From Verrucomicrobiota bacterium (GTDB lineage: Bacteria > Verrucomicrobiota > Kiritimatiellia > Kiritimatiellales > Tichowtungiaceae): a stretch of 7,638 bases of DNA. The position numbers were made by a program, and so were the translations under genes. The stretch covers positions 1 to 7,638 of the forward strand of contig JADYZA010000066.1 in the NCBI GenBank assembly GCA_020853375.1, written 5' to 3'. Under the pieces are notes generated by a model. That model did not search any database, was not told where the DNA came from, and was given only the letters and a program-made list of their open reading frames with translations. Position 1 is the first letter of the stretch; each line of letters opens with the position of its first letter. Of the stretch, positions 1-5,918 are shown piece after piece.

Positions 1-30
1 CCAATGGGAACGGTTTAAAGGAAATCAAAT

Positions 31-954
31 ATGACAGCACAACCGAAGTCACTTCGTAAAAAGGCTCCTATTTACATCTTTATCGATACCAATATCTTCC
101 TCGATTTCTACAGGGGGAATAACGAAGCGAGCCTAACTCTCCTGAAAAAGCTTGAGACTGTTAAAAAATCAGTCATATCGACATATCAGGTCGAAATGGA
201 GTTCAAAAAGAACCGGCAAACGGTTATTCAAGAGACCCTGAATGGCATCAAATTCGATTCTAAAGTCTCATTGCCGGCCGTTTTTCATGACTCCACCACC
301 AGCAAATCCCTTAACAAGCTACAAGACGCCGCGAAAAACAAACTCCGTATCGTTGAAAAACGTTTTCTGGATTTGCTCCACTCACCGAAACAAACTGATG
401 TTGTGTTCCAAACACTAGAAGACATATTTCACAATCCATCGGCGCATGTACTTACAAGAGGTAAGGAAATTCGCCAAAAAATAAAGCGCTTGGCCTGGAG
501 AAGATTTATTCTCGGATATCCTCCAAGAAAGAAAAATGACACATCTGTCGGTGACGCCCTTAATTGGGAATGGCTCATACAGTGCGGCAAAGATTTCCCC
601 GGTAAAATTATCGTTGTATCAAGAGACAGCGACTACGGGACCACAATAAAAGACTGTTCTTTTCTAAATGATCACCTGTTACAGGAATATAAAGAACGGG
701 TTGGTCCCAAACGCTCAATATCATTAACCAATAAGCTTTCTGCTGCCCTAAAAGAATTAGATATCAAAGTAACAGATAAAGAAATCGAAGCAGAAAAAAC
801 ACAGACAACCGAATCGACTCCCGTCCTTCCTAGGTTACTAAATTTATCAAATTCAGGAACCTTTCTTGAAGCCTGCCTCCGTGCGCATTTTTCGAAAAAC
901 ATCTCATCAACAAAAATACTCGTAGATGAAGAAAAGGATATATCCTTGAGTTAG
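31..954 (+). CDS. DUF4935-like PIN-domain protein, putative ribonuclease
   Basis: This 307-residue protein carries a PIN-type nuclease fold in its first 220 residues. Visible landmarks are IFIDTNIFLDFY (acidic D19 after a hydrophobic strand), E55 in QVEMEFKKNR, D175 in VGDALNWEWLI and D199/D201 in VVSRDSDYG. These are the spaced acidic residues expected to bind the catalytic metal ions in PIN nucleases. The long helical insert (about residues 85-165) between the second and third acidic positions fits the DUF4935 class rather than the short VapC toxins. The C-terminal 80 residues are polar and unrecognised. The ATG at 31 follows AAAGGAAA (17-24) at good spacing. No antitoxin-like gene is visible, but the window begins only 30 bases upstream, so a partner could lie outside. 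Base composition (about 40% G+C in sampled lines) is well below that of the neighbours, which suggests acquisition. Substrate and role (defence, RNA decay) cannot be read from sequence. Confidence 0.8.
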   Translation: MTAQPKSLRKKAPIYIFIDTNIFLDFYRGNNEASLTLLKKLETVKKSVISTYQVEMEFKKNRQTVIQETLNGIKFDSKVSLPAVFHDSTTSKSLNKLQDAAKNKLRIVEKRFLDLLHSPKQTDVVFQTLEDIFHNPSAHVLTRGKEIRQKIKRLAWRRFILGYPPRKKNDTSVGDALNWEWLIQCGKDFPGKIIVVSRDSDYGTTIKDCSFLNDHLLQEYKERVGPKRSISLTNKLSAALKELDIKVTDKEIEAEKTQTTESTPVLPRLLNLSNSGTFLEACLRAHFSKNISSTKILVDEEKDISLS

Positions 955-997
955 CGAGCAGAGACTTTTCCCCAACATACCCCTCGATGTCGCACTT

Positions 998-1014
998 CCG
1001 CTTTAAACCAGCGG
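998..1014. other. Small GC-rich hairpin with TTTAAA loop
   Basis: CCGCT (998-1002) pairs with AGCGG (1010-1014) around a 7-base loop. The 9-mer CTTTAAACC at 1001-1009 inside it is the exact reverse complement of GGTTTAAAG at 12-20, just upstream of the PIN gene. No T-run follows on either strand, so it is unlikely to be an intrinsic terminator. It may be chance or a boundary scar. Confidence 0.25.
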
Positions 1015-1031
1015 CGTTCATGGTTCGGGTC

Positions 1032-1046
1032 TTTCCGAAGATTGGA
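1032..1046. repeat. Dispersed motif copy 1 (TTTCC-GAAGA-TTGGA)
   Basis: An intergenic copy of the TTTCC-N5-TTGGA motif, lying between the convergent PIN and manA genes. The bases after it (CGCT) match those after the copy at 6476-6490, so TTGGACGCT is shared by both. An overlapping small inverted repeat, TTCGG (1024-1028) with CCGAA (1035-1039), is also present. Confidence 0.55.
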
Positions 1047-1070
1047 CGCTCGGCGGCGCATTTACAGAAG

Positions 1071-1095
1071 CGTAATCAAGGCAGAAGTGATTACG
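1071..1095. terminator. Hairpin spanning the manA stop codon
   Basis: CGTAATCA (1071-1078) and TGATTACG (1088-1095) are perfect 8-base inverted arms around a 9-base loop, and the stop codon of manA (1093-1091, minus strand) lies within one arm. Its place between two convergent genes fits a transcript-end structure serving either direction. No T-run follows on either strand, so it is not a textbook Rho-independent terminator. It may only protect the 3' end, or be chance. Confidence 0.35.
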
Positions 1096-2041
1096 GAACG
1101 GTGATGCAAAGTAGTGTTATGCCGGAGCTGACCGGGCTGACGGTGTATCCGCCGAGCGCGGCGGGAACCAGCCATGACTGCCCCGCCGCCATTTTTTCTT
1201 CGCCGCCGTTCCATCCAATCACGCCGGAACCTTCCGCAATAAACAAAGCCTGGAAACTTTTTCCAGACATTGGAAATTTCCGCGCGGAGGTCAGTTCAAA
1301 CCGGTCGAGCTGGAAAAACGGACTGGTCTGAATTTGCGTTCCGCTGATTTTACAGCGCGGGTCGCCGTTATTGTCCCAGTCGATCACTTTCAGGGCTTTG
1401 TCGATGTGGAGCTCGCGTCCTTTGCCGTTCGCATCGACGCGATCCCAGTCATAAATGCGGTACGTCGTGTTGGAGTTCTGCTGAATTTCCAGAATCAGAC
1501 AACCTGCGCCGATTGCATGGATCCGCCCGCCGGGTACAAAAACCGCATTACCTTTTTCCGCCGGAACCGTCTGCAGAACTTCCGCGAATGTTTTGTTTTC
1601 CATCGCCTTCAAGAACTCCGCCCGACCGATGCCGGGCTTGAGGCCGCAATAGATTTGCGCCGAGCCGTCGCCTTCGAGGAAATACCACATTTCGGTTTTC
1701 GGGTCGCCTTGGACAGCGGCGGCGTTGCCGTTGTTTGGATGAACCTGCACGCTGAGAGTTTCTCGCGCATCGATCAGTTTGATGAGCAGAGGGAAATCGC
1801 CGCCTCTGACGTTCGGGCCGAGCAACGCAGATTGATGTTCCGGCAGAAGATCTCGCAGGGTTTTCCCGGCCAGCGGGCCGTTGGCGATGGCGGTGATTCC
1901 GTCCGGATGGGTCGAAATTTCCCACGATTCGGCATAAATACCAGCTGGCAGCTTCCGCCCGTAAAGCGTCGGGATGCGGTTTCCGCCCCAGATGTAGTCT
2001 TTGTAGACGGGAGTAAAGCGAAGTGGATACAGCGTTTCCAT
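1091..2041 (-). CDS. manA: Mannose-6-phosphate isomerase, class I
   Basis: This cytoplasmic enzyme interconverts mannose-6-phosphate and fructose-6-phosphate, linking glycolysis to mannose use and GDP-mannose synthesis. With the ATG at 2041 it is 316 residues, the size of the short bacillus-type class I isomerases rather than the roughly 390-residue enteric form. Expected zinc ligands are visible: Q99 and H101 in SVQVHPNN, E117 in KTEMWYFLEG and H175 in PGGRIHAIG. The strand QQNSNTTYRIYDWDR (187-201) is also characteristic. An upstream in-frame TTG at 2080 would add 13 residues. I prefer ATG 2041 because AGGAAG sits 6 bases before it and the family alignment begins at YPLRFTPVYKDYIWGG. The gene is alone on its strand, convergent with the PIN gene and divergent from the 2111 reading frame. 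A dispersed motif copy lies in its 3' half, coding for the KFPMSGKSF segment. Confidence 0.93.
   Translation of the reverse strand: METLYPLRFTPVYKDYIWGGNRIPTLYGRKLPAGIYAESWEISTHPDGITAIANGPLAGKTLRDLLPEHQSALLGPNVRGGDFPLLIKLIDARETLSVQVHPNNGNAAAVQGDPKTEMWYFLEGDGSAQIYCGLKPGIGRAEFLKAMENKTFAEVLQTVPAEKGNAVFVPGGRIHAIGAGCLILEIQQNSNTTYRIYDWDRVDANGKGRELHIDKALKVIDWDNNGDPRCKISGTQIQTSPFFQLDRFELTSARKFPMSGKSFQALFIAEGSGVIGWNGGEEKMAAGQSWLVPAALGGYTVSPVSSGITLLCITVP
1258..1279. repeat. Dispersed motif copy 2, inside manA
   Basis: The core TTTCC-AGACA-TTGGA occupies 1260-1274 and is extended by two further T at the left and AATTT at the right. Over 22 positions it matches the intergenic copy at 3352-3373 at 18, differing only in the central five bases. 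TTTCCA (1260-1265) and TGGAAA (1271-1276) can pair. Confidence 0.65.
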
Positions 2042-2110
2042 GACCAGCTTCCTGTTTTTATACAATTTAACTGGCAACAAAATGCCGGTTGATTAGAGTG
2101 CAGGCTAAGC
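2042..2110. promoter_or_regulatory. Divergent intergenic region between manA and the yjbQ-like frame
   Basis: Both flanking genes read away from this 69-base gap, so at least one promoter must be here or just inside manA. An AT-rich core holds TACAAT on the plus strand (2061-2066, 5 of 6 to the -10 consensus) and TATAAA on the minus strand (2062-2057). Neither has a convincing -35 hexamer at 16-18 bases. The location is supported by layout, but the exact elements are not. Confidence 0.25.
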
Positions 2111-2215
2111 ATGAACGAGATTACCGTCCAGTCAAAATCCCGCATCGATTTCATCGGTGTCACCCCTGCTGCGCAACAATTCGTTGCCGGAAAAGGGCTG
2201 GAGGGGTCTGTATGA
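2111..2215 (+). pseudogene. Truncated YjbQ/UPF0047-like amino-terminal fragment, 34 codons
   Basis: The frame opens at ATG 2111 and reads EITVQSKSRIDFIGVT, then PAAQQFVAGKGLEGSV, then TGA. This follows the start of YjbQ/UPF0047 proteins (secondary thiamine-phosphate synthase family), which open with a strand of the form EI.V.T..R.EF.DIT, a helix, then G..EG before the next strand and the conserved PHTTA segment. Here the frame stops exactly where that strand should begin, and the rest of the family (about 100 residues with the conserved His and Glu residues) is missing from all frames downstream. Its stop overlaps the lipoprotein start as ATGA, so its translation could be coupled to that gene. 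A weak AGG (2102-2104) precedes the ATG. The homology is recalled by pattern, not searched. It could instead be a chance or leader peptide. Confidence 0.5.
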
Positions 2216-3351
2216 AAACCCGCTGGATTCTGCCTGCGCTGCTGGTGAGCGTGATGTTCTTCGGCTGCGGACGAAAACCGGGCGAAAAGCTTTACCATGA
2301 GGCTCTGGCGGAATGGAATGACGGCAACCTTGTCCGCGCCCGCGCGCTACTGGAAAAGTCGATCCGCCGCCGCACGGGAAGCTTGGAAAACGCTGAAGCC
2401 TATAACCGGCTCGGAACCCTTCTGTGGGAAATGGGCAACCGGAAAGAGGCGGTCAAAGCCTTTACGGAAAGCTGCCGTCTGGATTCCGGACGCTATGAAG
2501 TGCTCTGCAACCTCGGTGTTGCGCTGAGTTCGCAGAATGATTTCAGCGCCGCCGAACACGCTTTCCGCGAAGCCTCGCTGATGAAACCTGACGATCCGCG
2601 CCCGCTCGCCTTCGTCGGCGTGATTTATGCGAAAAACCAGAAGTGGGATGAGGCCATACACAATCTGAACCGGGCGCTGGCGCGCACCCCGAACGACCCT
2701 CGCTTGCAAACCGCGCTGGCGCTCGCCGAATTGAACACCGCCGGAGCTGATGCGGCGCTAAAACGGTTGCAGGCCGTTTTAAAACAAAACCCCGACTACG
2801 CTCCGGCAATTTTCAACACCGCCGCGATCTACCGTTACCGGACAAAAAATCAGGCGGAAGCCAAACGCTGTTTTGAACTCTTTCTCCGCAAAACCCCCGA
2901 AACAGATCCCTTTGCTGAACAGGCCCACGAAGCGCTTCAGGCGATGGCCAGCGCGAATGGAGAGAAAATCAGCTTCACGCCACCGCGCAGCCCGAACCGT
3001 ATCAACGCCGACAAAAATTTCCAGAAGGCACTGACCTATCATAAGAAAAACGATTTGGACAACGCGGCTCAGTGGTACATCAAAGCCATCGAAGCCGACG
3101 ACACCTATGAACAGGCGTTCTACAACCTCGGGCTGACCTATTACGCGGCGAACCGGCTGGAGCTGGCATCCGACGCCTTCGCGCGGGCCGTGCAACTCGA
3201 TCCCTCTTCAATCGACGCGCGCTATAACAGCGCACTGGCCGAATTCCGACTGGGGAACAGCGACCGCGCCCAGCGCGAACTGTCGATTGTTCTCAGCCAG
3301 CGCCCGGACTACCAGCCAGCCATCGATTTAATGAAGCGTGTCCGCAAATAG
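2212..3351 (+). CDS. TPR-repeat lipoprotein
   Basis: A 379-residue protein. The N-terminus has Lys/Arg, a hydrophobic core and FFGC with Cys19 as the probable lipidated residue. The next residues are Gly-Arg rather than Asp, which by the enteric rule favours the outer membrane. About nine tetratricopeptide repeats follow, for example NAEAYNRLGTLLWEMGNRKE (60-79), CNLGVALSSQNDFSAAEHAF (from about 99) and FYNLGLTYYAANRLELASDA near the C-terminus. A non-repeat linker of roughly 40 residues (about 235-275) splits them into groups of six and three. ATG 2212 is preceded by GGAGGGG (2200-2206) at 5 bases and is immediately followed by the signal sequence. The in-frame TTG at 2089 would bury the signal and is rejected. 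It is probably a periplasm-facing scaffold or assembly factor, with unknown partners. The start overlaps the stop of the 34-codon frame upstream. Confidence 0.88.
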   Translation: MKTRWILPALLVSVMFFGCGRKPGEKLYHEALAEWNDGNLVRARALLEKSIRRRTGSLENAEAYNRLGTLLWEMGNRKEAVKAFTESCRLDSGRYEVLCNLGVALSSQNDFSAAEHAFREASLMKPDDPRPLAFVGVIYAKNQKWDEAIHNLNRALARTPNDPRLQTALALAELNTAGADAALKRLQAVLKQNPDYAPAIFNTAAIYRYRTKNQAEAKRCFELFLRKTPETDPFAEQAHEALQAMASANGEKISFTPPRSPNRINADKNFQKALTYHKKNDLDNAAQWYIKAIEADDTYEQAFYNLGLTYYAANRLELASDAFARAVQLDPSSIDARYNSALAEFRLGNSDRAQRELSIVLSQRPDYQPAIDLMKRVRK

Positions 3352-3373
3352 TTTTTCCGGTAGTTGGAAATTT
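3352..3373. repeat. Dispersed motif copy 3, before pyrH
   Basis: TTTCC-GGTAG-TTGGA at 3354-3368, with two extra T to the left and AATTT to the right, directly after the lipoprotein stop codon. It is the closest relative of the copy inside manA (1258-1279). TTTCC and GGAAA (3366-3370) can pair around a 7-base loop. Its right end overlaps the putative -35 element of pyrH. Confidence 0.65.
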
Positions 3374-3399
3374 ACACTTGGGCGGGGATTACTTATCGT
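3371..3399 (+). promoter_or_regulatory. Candidate sigma70-type promoter for the pyrH operon
   Basis: TTTACA (3371-3376, 5 of 6 to TTGACA) and TATCGT (3394-3399, 4 of 6 to TATAAT) are 17 bases apart. This would start transcription about 20 bases before the pyrH ATG and leave room for its ribosome binding site. It lies in the largest gap between same-strand genes here, between the lipoprotein gene and pyrH. The prediction rests on hexamer matches only. Confidence 0.4.
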
Positions 3400-3426
3400 T
3401 CGCCCCGACATTCGAGAGGAACCTTT

Positions 3427-4137
3427 ATGAAGTATAAGCGCATTCTGCTCAAGCTCAGCGGCGAAGCACTCCAGAACAAAGAAAAAGGACTGAGTATTGA
3501 CCCCGGCATCCTCGCCTCCATCGGACGGCAATTCAAAGAACTGATCGAAGCCGGCGCGGAAATCGCGGTGGTTGTCGGCGGCGGCAATATCTTCCGGGGT
3601 TTGGCTGGCGAAGCGGGCGGAACCGACCGCACCACCGGCGATTCCATGGGCATGCTCGCCACCGTGATCAACTCTCTCGCCTTGCAGTCCGCTCTTGAAA
3701 ACGTCGGCATTCAAACGCGCGTTATGACGGCGATCAGCATGCCCGCCGTCGCCGAGCCGTTCATCCGCCGCAAAGCGATGCGCCATCTTGAAAAAGGACG
3801 CGTCGTCATTTTCGGCGCAGGCACCGGCAACCCTTACTTTACCACCGACAGCGCCGCCGCCCTGCGCGCTTCGGAAATCGGCGCCGACGTTCTGATGAAA
3901 GCCACCAAGGTGGACGGCATCTACACCGCCGATCCGATGAAGGATAAATCCGCCATTCGCTTCGACAAAATCTCGTACGGCGAAGCGCTCAGCAAACAGC
4001 TGAAGATCATGGATGCCGCCGCCTTTTCGCTCTGTATGGAAAACGACATTCCGATCGTCGTATTCAACTTTTTCAAGGAAGGCGAAATGCTGCGCGTCTT
4101 CCGCGGCGAAAACGCCGGAACACTGGTGGGTCACTGA
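3427..4137 (+). CDS. pyrH: UMP kinase
   Basis: This cytoplasmic enzyme phosphorylates UMP to UDP with ATP, an essential step of pyrimidine nucleotide synthesis. It has 236 residues, normal for the bacterial hexameric enzyme of the amino-acid-kinase fold. Visible motifs are KLSGEAL (9-15), VVVGGGNIFRG (48-58), GDSMGMLATVINSLALQ (71-87, with D72 at the UMP site), FGAGTGNPYFTTDSAAALRA (129-148) and VLMKATKVDGIYTADP (155-170) at the ATP site. ATG 3427 follows AGAGGA (3415-3420) at 6 bases, and the family consensus begins here, so the in-frame TTG at 3364 is rejected. It sits 18 bases before frr, the common bacterial pairing. The usual upstream rpsB-tsf pair is absent and a TPR lipoprotein gene takes its place. 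Confidence 0.97.
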   Translation: MKYKRILLKLSGEALQNKEKGLSIDPGILASIGRQFKELIEAGAEIAVVVGGGNIFRGLAGEAGGTDRTTGDSMGMLATVINSLALQSALENVGIQTRVMTAISMPAVAEPFIRRKAMRHLEKGRVVIFGAGTGNPYFTTDSAAALRASEIGADVLMKATKVDGIYTADPMKDKSAIRFDKISYGEALSKQLKIMDAAAFSLCMENDIPIVVFNFFKEGEMLRVFRGENAGTLVGH

Positions 4138-4155
4138 GTTTCAAGGAGAGATGTC

Positions 4156-4719
4156 ATGGAATTGAGCGTGGAAGTATTGCTGGCGGTTGAAGAGAAGATG
4201 GATAAATGCGTGGAGTTCCTCCATCACGAACTGAGCGGCTTGCGTACAGGCAAAGCCAGTCCGAGCCTGGTTGAAAATATCACCGTCGAATACTACGGCA
4301 CCGCGACCCGACTGCGCGACATCGCCAACATCTCGACTCCCGAGCCGCGCCTGCTGGTGATCAGCCCGTTCGACCCCTCGTCGCTCGGCGCCATCGAAAA
4401 AGCCATTAGCGCCGCCAACATCGGCATCACGCCGATCAACGACGGACGTCTCATCCGCGTGCCGATTCCTGAACTGAGCGAACAGCGCCGTAAAGACCTG
4501 GCCAAGATCGCCGGACGCGCCACAGAAGAACAGCGTATCGCCGTCCGCAACGTCCGCCGCGACGGCAACGAATTGCTCAAAGCGCTCCAGAAAAACGGCA
4601 AAATCACCGAAGACGACCGCGACCAGAGCCTCGAAGAAGTCCAGAAGCTGACCGACGGCCACATTAAAAAAATGGATGACATGCTCGCGGCCAAAGAAAA
4701 AGAAGTTCTGTCCGTCTAA
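4156..4719 (+). CDS. frr: Ribosome recycling factor
   Basis: This protein acts with EF-G to split the post-termination ribosome. It is 187 residues, typical for the family. Signature stretches are LSGLRTGKASPSLV (26-39), VEYYGTATRLRDIANIS (44-60), PEPRLLVISPFD (62-73), INDGRLIRVPIPELSEQRRKDL (94-115) and AVRNVRRDGNELLKAL (129-144). The last carries the arginine cluster of the long helical domain (R131, R134, R135) that contacts the ribosome. AAGGAGAG (4143-4150) lies before ATG 4156. An ATG at 4151 in another frame lies too close to the Shine-Dalgarno sequence and does not give this protein. The stop shares one base with the coaC start (TAATG), which suggests coupled translation with the coenzyme A genes. 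Confidence 0.97.
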   Translation: MELSVEVLLAVEEKMDKCVEFLHHELSGLRTGKASPSLVENITVEYYGTATRLRDIANISTPEPRLLVISPFDPSSLGAIEKAISAANIGITPINDGRLIRVPIPELSEQRRKDLAKIAGRATEEQRIAVRNVRRDGNELLKALQKNGKITEDDRDQSLEEVQKLTDGHIKKMDDMLAAKEKEVLSV

Positions 4720-5270
4720 TGAAACGAATTCTCATAGGTGTAACTGGCGGAATCGCGGCGTACAAGGCCGCCAGCGTCGTCAGCGCGCTCAAGCAGGCCG
4801 GACACGATGTGCAGGTGGCAATGACACCCGCCGCCTGCCAGTTCGTTACGCCGCTGACTTTCGCCGCTCTGTCACAGAAGGAAGTCCGCACGGAACTTTT
4901 TCCGGCGCATCCGACTTCCGATAAGGGCCAGCTCTACCCGCATCTCTATCCCGCCACCGAAGCCGACCTCTTCGCTGTCCTGCCCGCCACCGCTGACATC
5001 ATCGGCAAACTGGCCTACGGCTTTGGCGACGACATTGTTTCCGCCAGCGCGCTTTCGCTCGGCAAAAAGTGCGTCAAAATTTTCTGCCCCGCCATGAACA
5101 CGCAGATGTGGGACAACCCCGTCGTCCGCGAAAACGTCCAGACCTTGGAAAAACGCGGCTGGCAGCGCATCGGCCCAGAAGCCGGACTGATGGCCTGCGG
5201 GACCGAGGGCGCCGGACGGATGAGTGAACCGTCCGCCATTCTCGAAGCGATTAAAGAAGCGCTCGCATGA
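4719..5270 (+). CDS. coaC: Phosphopantothenoylcysteine decarboxylase (separate CoaC)
   Basis: A flavoprotein that decarboxylates 4'-phosphopantothenoylcysteine to 4'-phosphopantetheine in coenzyme A synthesis. The 183 residues cover only the decarboxylase half of the usual CoaBC (Dfp) fusion. Landmarks are GVTGGIAAYKAASVVSAL (7-24) at the FMN site, H75 in YPHLYPATEADL aligning with the catalytic His of Dfp, LPATADIIGKLAYG (88-101), PAMNTQMW (124-131) with the substrate-binding Asn127, and MACG with Cys160, the expected active-site cysteine. No essential residue appears missing. The start overlaps the frr stop by one base and the stop overlaps the coaB start as ATGA. It has no strong ribosome binding site of its own, consistent with translational coupling. 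It could be confused with other members of this flavoprotein family (UbiX, lantibiotic decarboxylases), but the adjacent coaB settles the assignment. Confidence 0.95.
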   Translation: MKRILIGVTGGIAAYKAASVVSALKQAGHDVQVAMTPAACQFVTPLTFAALSQKEVRTELFPAHPTSDKGQLYPHLYPATEADLFAVLPATADIIGKLAYGFGDDIVSASALSLGKKCVKIFCPAMNTQMWDNPVVRENVQTLEKRGWQRIGPEAGLMACGTEGAGRMSEPSAILEAIKEALA

Positions 5271-5890
5271 AAAAGGTTCTCATCCTCTCCGGACCGACGC
5301 ACGAATACTTTGACCCGGTCCGCTTTATCGGCAATGCCAGCTCCGGAAAAATGGGCAAAGCCCTCGCCGAAGAGGCAATCCGGCGCGGTATGGATGTTGA
5401 ATTTATTTCCGGCCCGGTTCCGGAAAGCAACCTGCCGAAACACGGTCACATCACCCGCGTCACGTCCGCCGGAGAAATGCTGGCCGCCGCAAAAGAAAAA
5501 TTCGCTGCCGCCGACCTCATCATCTTTGCCGCCGCTGTCGCCGATTTCCAACCCTTGGAAAAATCGGCGGAAAAGTTTCCGAAGGTTGGAAACCACATCA
5601 CGATCGAACTCAAACCGACGCCTGACATCGCCGCCACGCTCTGCGCCAATAAACGGAAAGATCAGATTGCCATCGGGTTTGCGCTCCAGACGCACAACGG
5701 CGAAACCAGAGCCCGCGAGAAACTGATCTCCAAAAATCTGAACGGGGTCATTCTAAACACACCGGCCACCCTCGGTGCCGATTCCGGACTCTTCACCTGG
5801 ATTGATTCCCAAGGTTTGGAAAGCTGGGGCTCGCTCGACAAGGCGAAGTGCGCGGAACGGGTTTTCAGCAAGATTGAAAGCAGACCCTAA
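5267..5890 (+). CDS. coaB: Phosphopantothenate-cysteine ligase (separate CoaB)
   Basis: This enzyme joins 4'-phosphopantothenate and cysteine using a nucleotide triphosphate, giving the substrate of CoaC. The 207 residues match the ligase half of CoaBC without the decarboxylase. Landmarks are SGPTHEYFDPVRFIGNASSGKMG (8-30; Asn23 corresponds to the conserved Asn of NHSSGKMG), FAAAVADFQP (87-96), EKFPKVGNHITIELKPTPDIA (102-122), AIGFALQT (135-142) and LNGVILNTP (158-166). The lysine-rich motif common to the family as KIKK reads KFPK here (103-106). The acyl-phosphate chemistry needs a lysine in this region and K103 or K106 could serve. This stretch coincides with one of two dispersed motif copies in the gene. 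The start overlaps the coaC stop by ATGA. Confidence 0.93.
   Translation: MKKVLILSGPTHEYFDPVRFIGNASSGKMGKALAEEAIRRGMDVEFISGPVPESNLPKHGHITRVTSAGEMLAAAKEKFAAADLIIFAAAVADFQPLEKSAEKFPKVGNHITIELKPTPDIAATLCANKRKDQIAIGFALQTHNGETRAREKLISKNLNGVILNTPATLGADSGLFTWIDSQGLESWGSLDKAKCAERVFSKIESRP
5545..5561. repeat. Dispersed motif copy 4, inside coaB
   Basis: TTTCC-AACCC-TTGGA (5545-5559), then AA. This copy is the most palindromic: TTTCCAA and TTGGAAA pair perfectly around three bases, so the motif reads in both orientations. It codes for the FQPLEK segment. Confidence 0.6.
5576..5592. repeat. Dispersed motif copy 5, inside coaB
   Basis: TTTCC-GAAGG-TTGGA (5576-5590), then AA. It begins 31 bases after copy 4, about three helical turns on the same face of the DNA. 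It codes for the FPKVGN segment. A near copy with TTCCC in the first half lies at 5806-5822, and one with CGTCC is at 5135-5151 in coaC. Confidence 0.6.
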
Positions 5891-5918
5891 ACGGCTTCGC
5901 GACTCAGCCGTCGCTTTT
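5891..5918 (+). terminator. Candidate Rho-independent terminator after coaB
   Basis: ACGGCT (5891-5896) and AGCCGT (5906-5911) form a GC-rich 6-base stem with a 9-base loop directly after the coaB stop codon, followed shortly by TTTT (5915-5918). The stem also covers the stop codon of the convergent crcB gene (5906-5904). The T-run is short and offset by three bases, so efficiency may be modest. Confidence 0.45.

Noticed and set aside
955..1030. Possible integron attC-like site after the PIN gene (AAC and GTT boxes around a GC stem)
   Set aside because: The flanking boxes do not fit RYYYAAC or GTTRRRY, are not complementary to each other, and the two halves do not form the nested stem that attC needs.
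1334..2092. 252-codon plus-strand reading frame opposite manA
   Set aside because: It is antisense to a well-conserved enzyme, has no family resemblance and has no ribosome binding site; it is a shadow of GC-rich codons.
2089..2211. Extended TTG start for the TPR lipoprotein
   Set aside because: It would bury the signal peptide and lipobox 41 residues inside the protein. ATG 2212 has a strong Shine-Dalgarno sequence directly before the signal.
3328..4134. 268-codon minus-strand reading frame opposite pyrH
   Set aside because: It mirrors the codons of a clear UMP kinase and shows only low-complexity Gly/Ala/His runs.
4986..5000. Asp in CoaC LPATADI where some relatives have Asn (PASANT) as a lost active-site residue
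   Set aside because: As I recall, E. coli Dfp also has an ATAD version of this motif, and the substrate-binding Asn in PAMN, the His and the Cys are all present.
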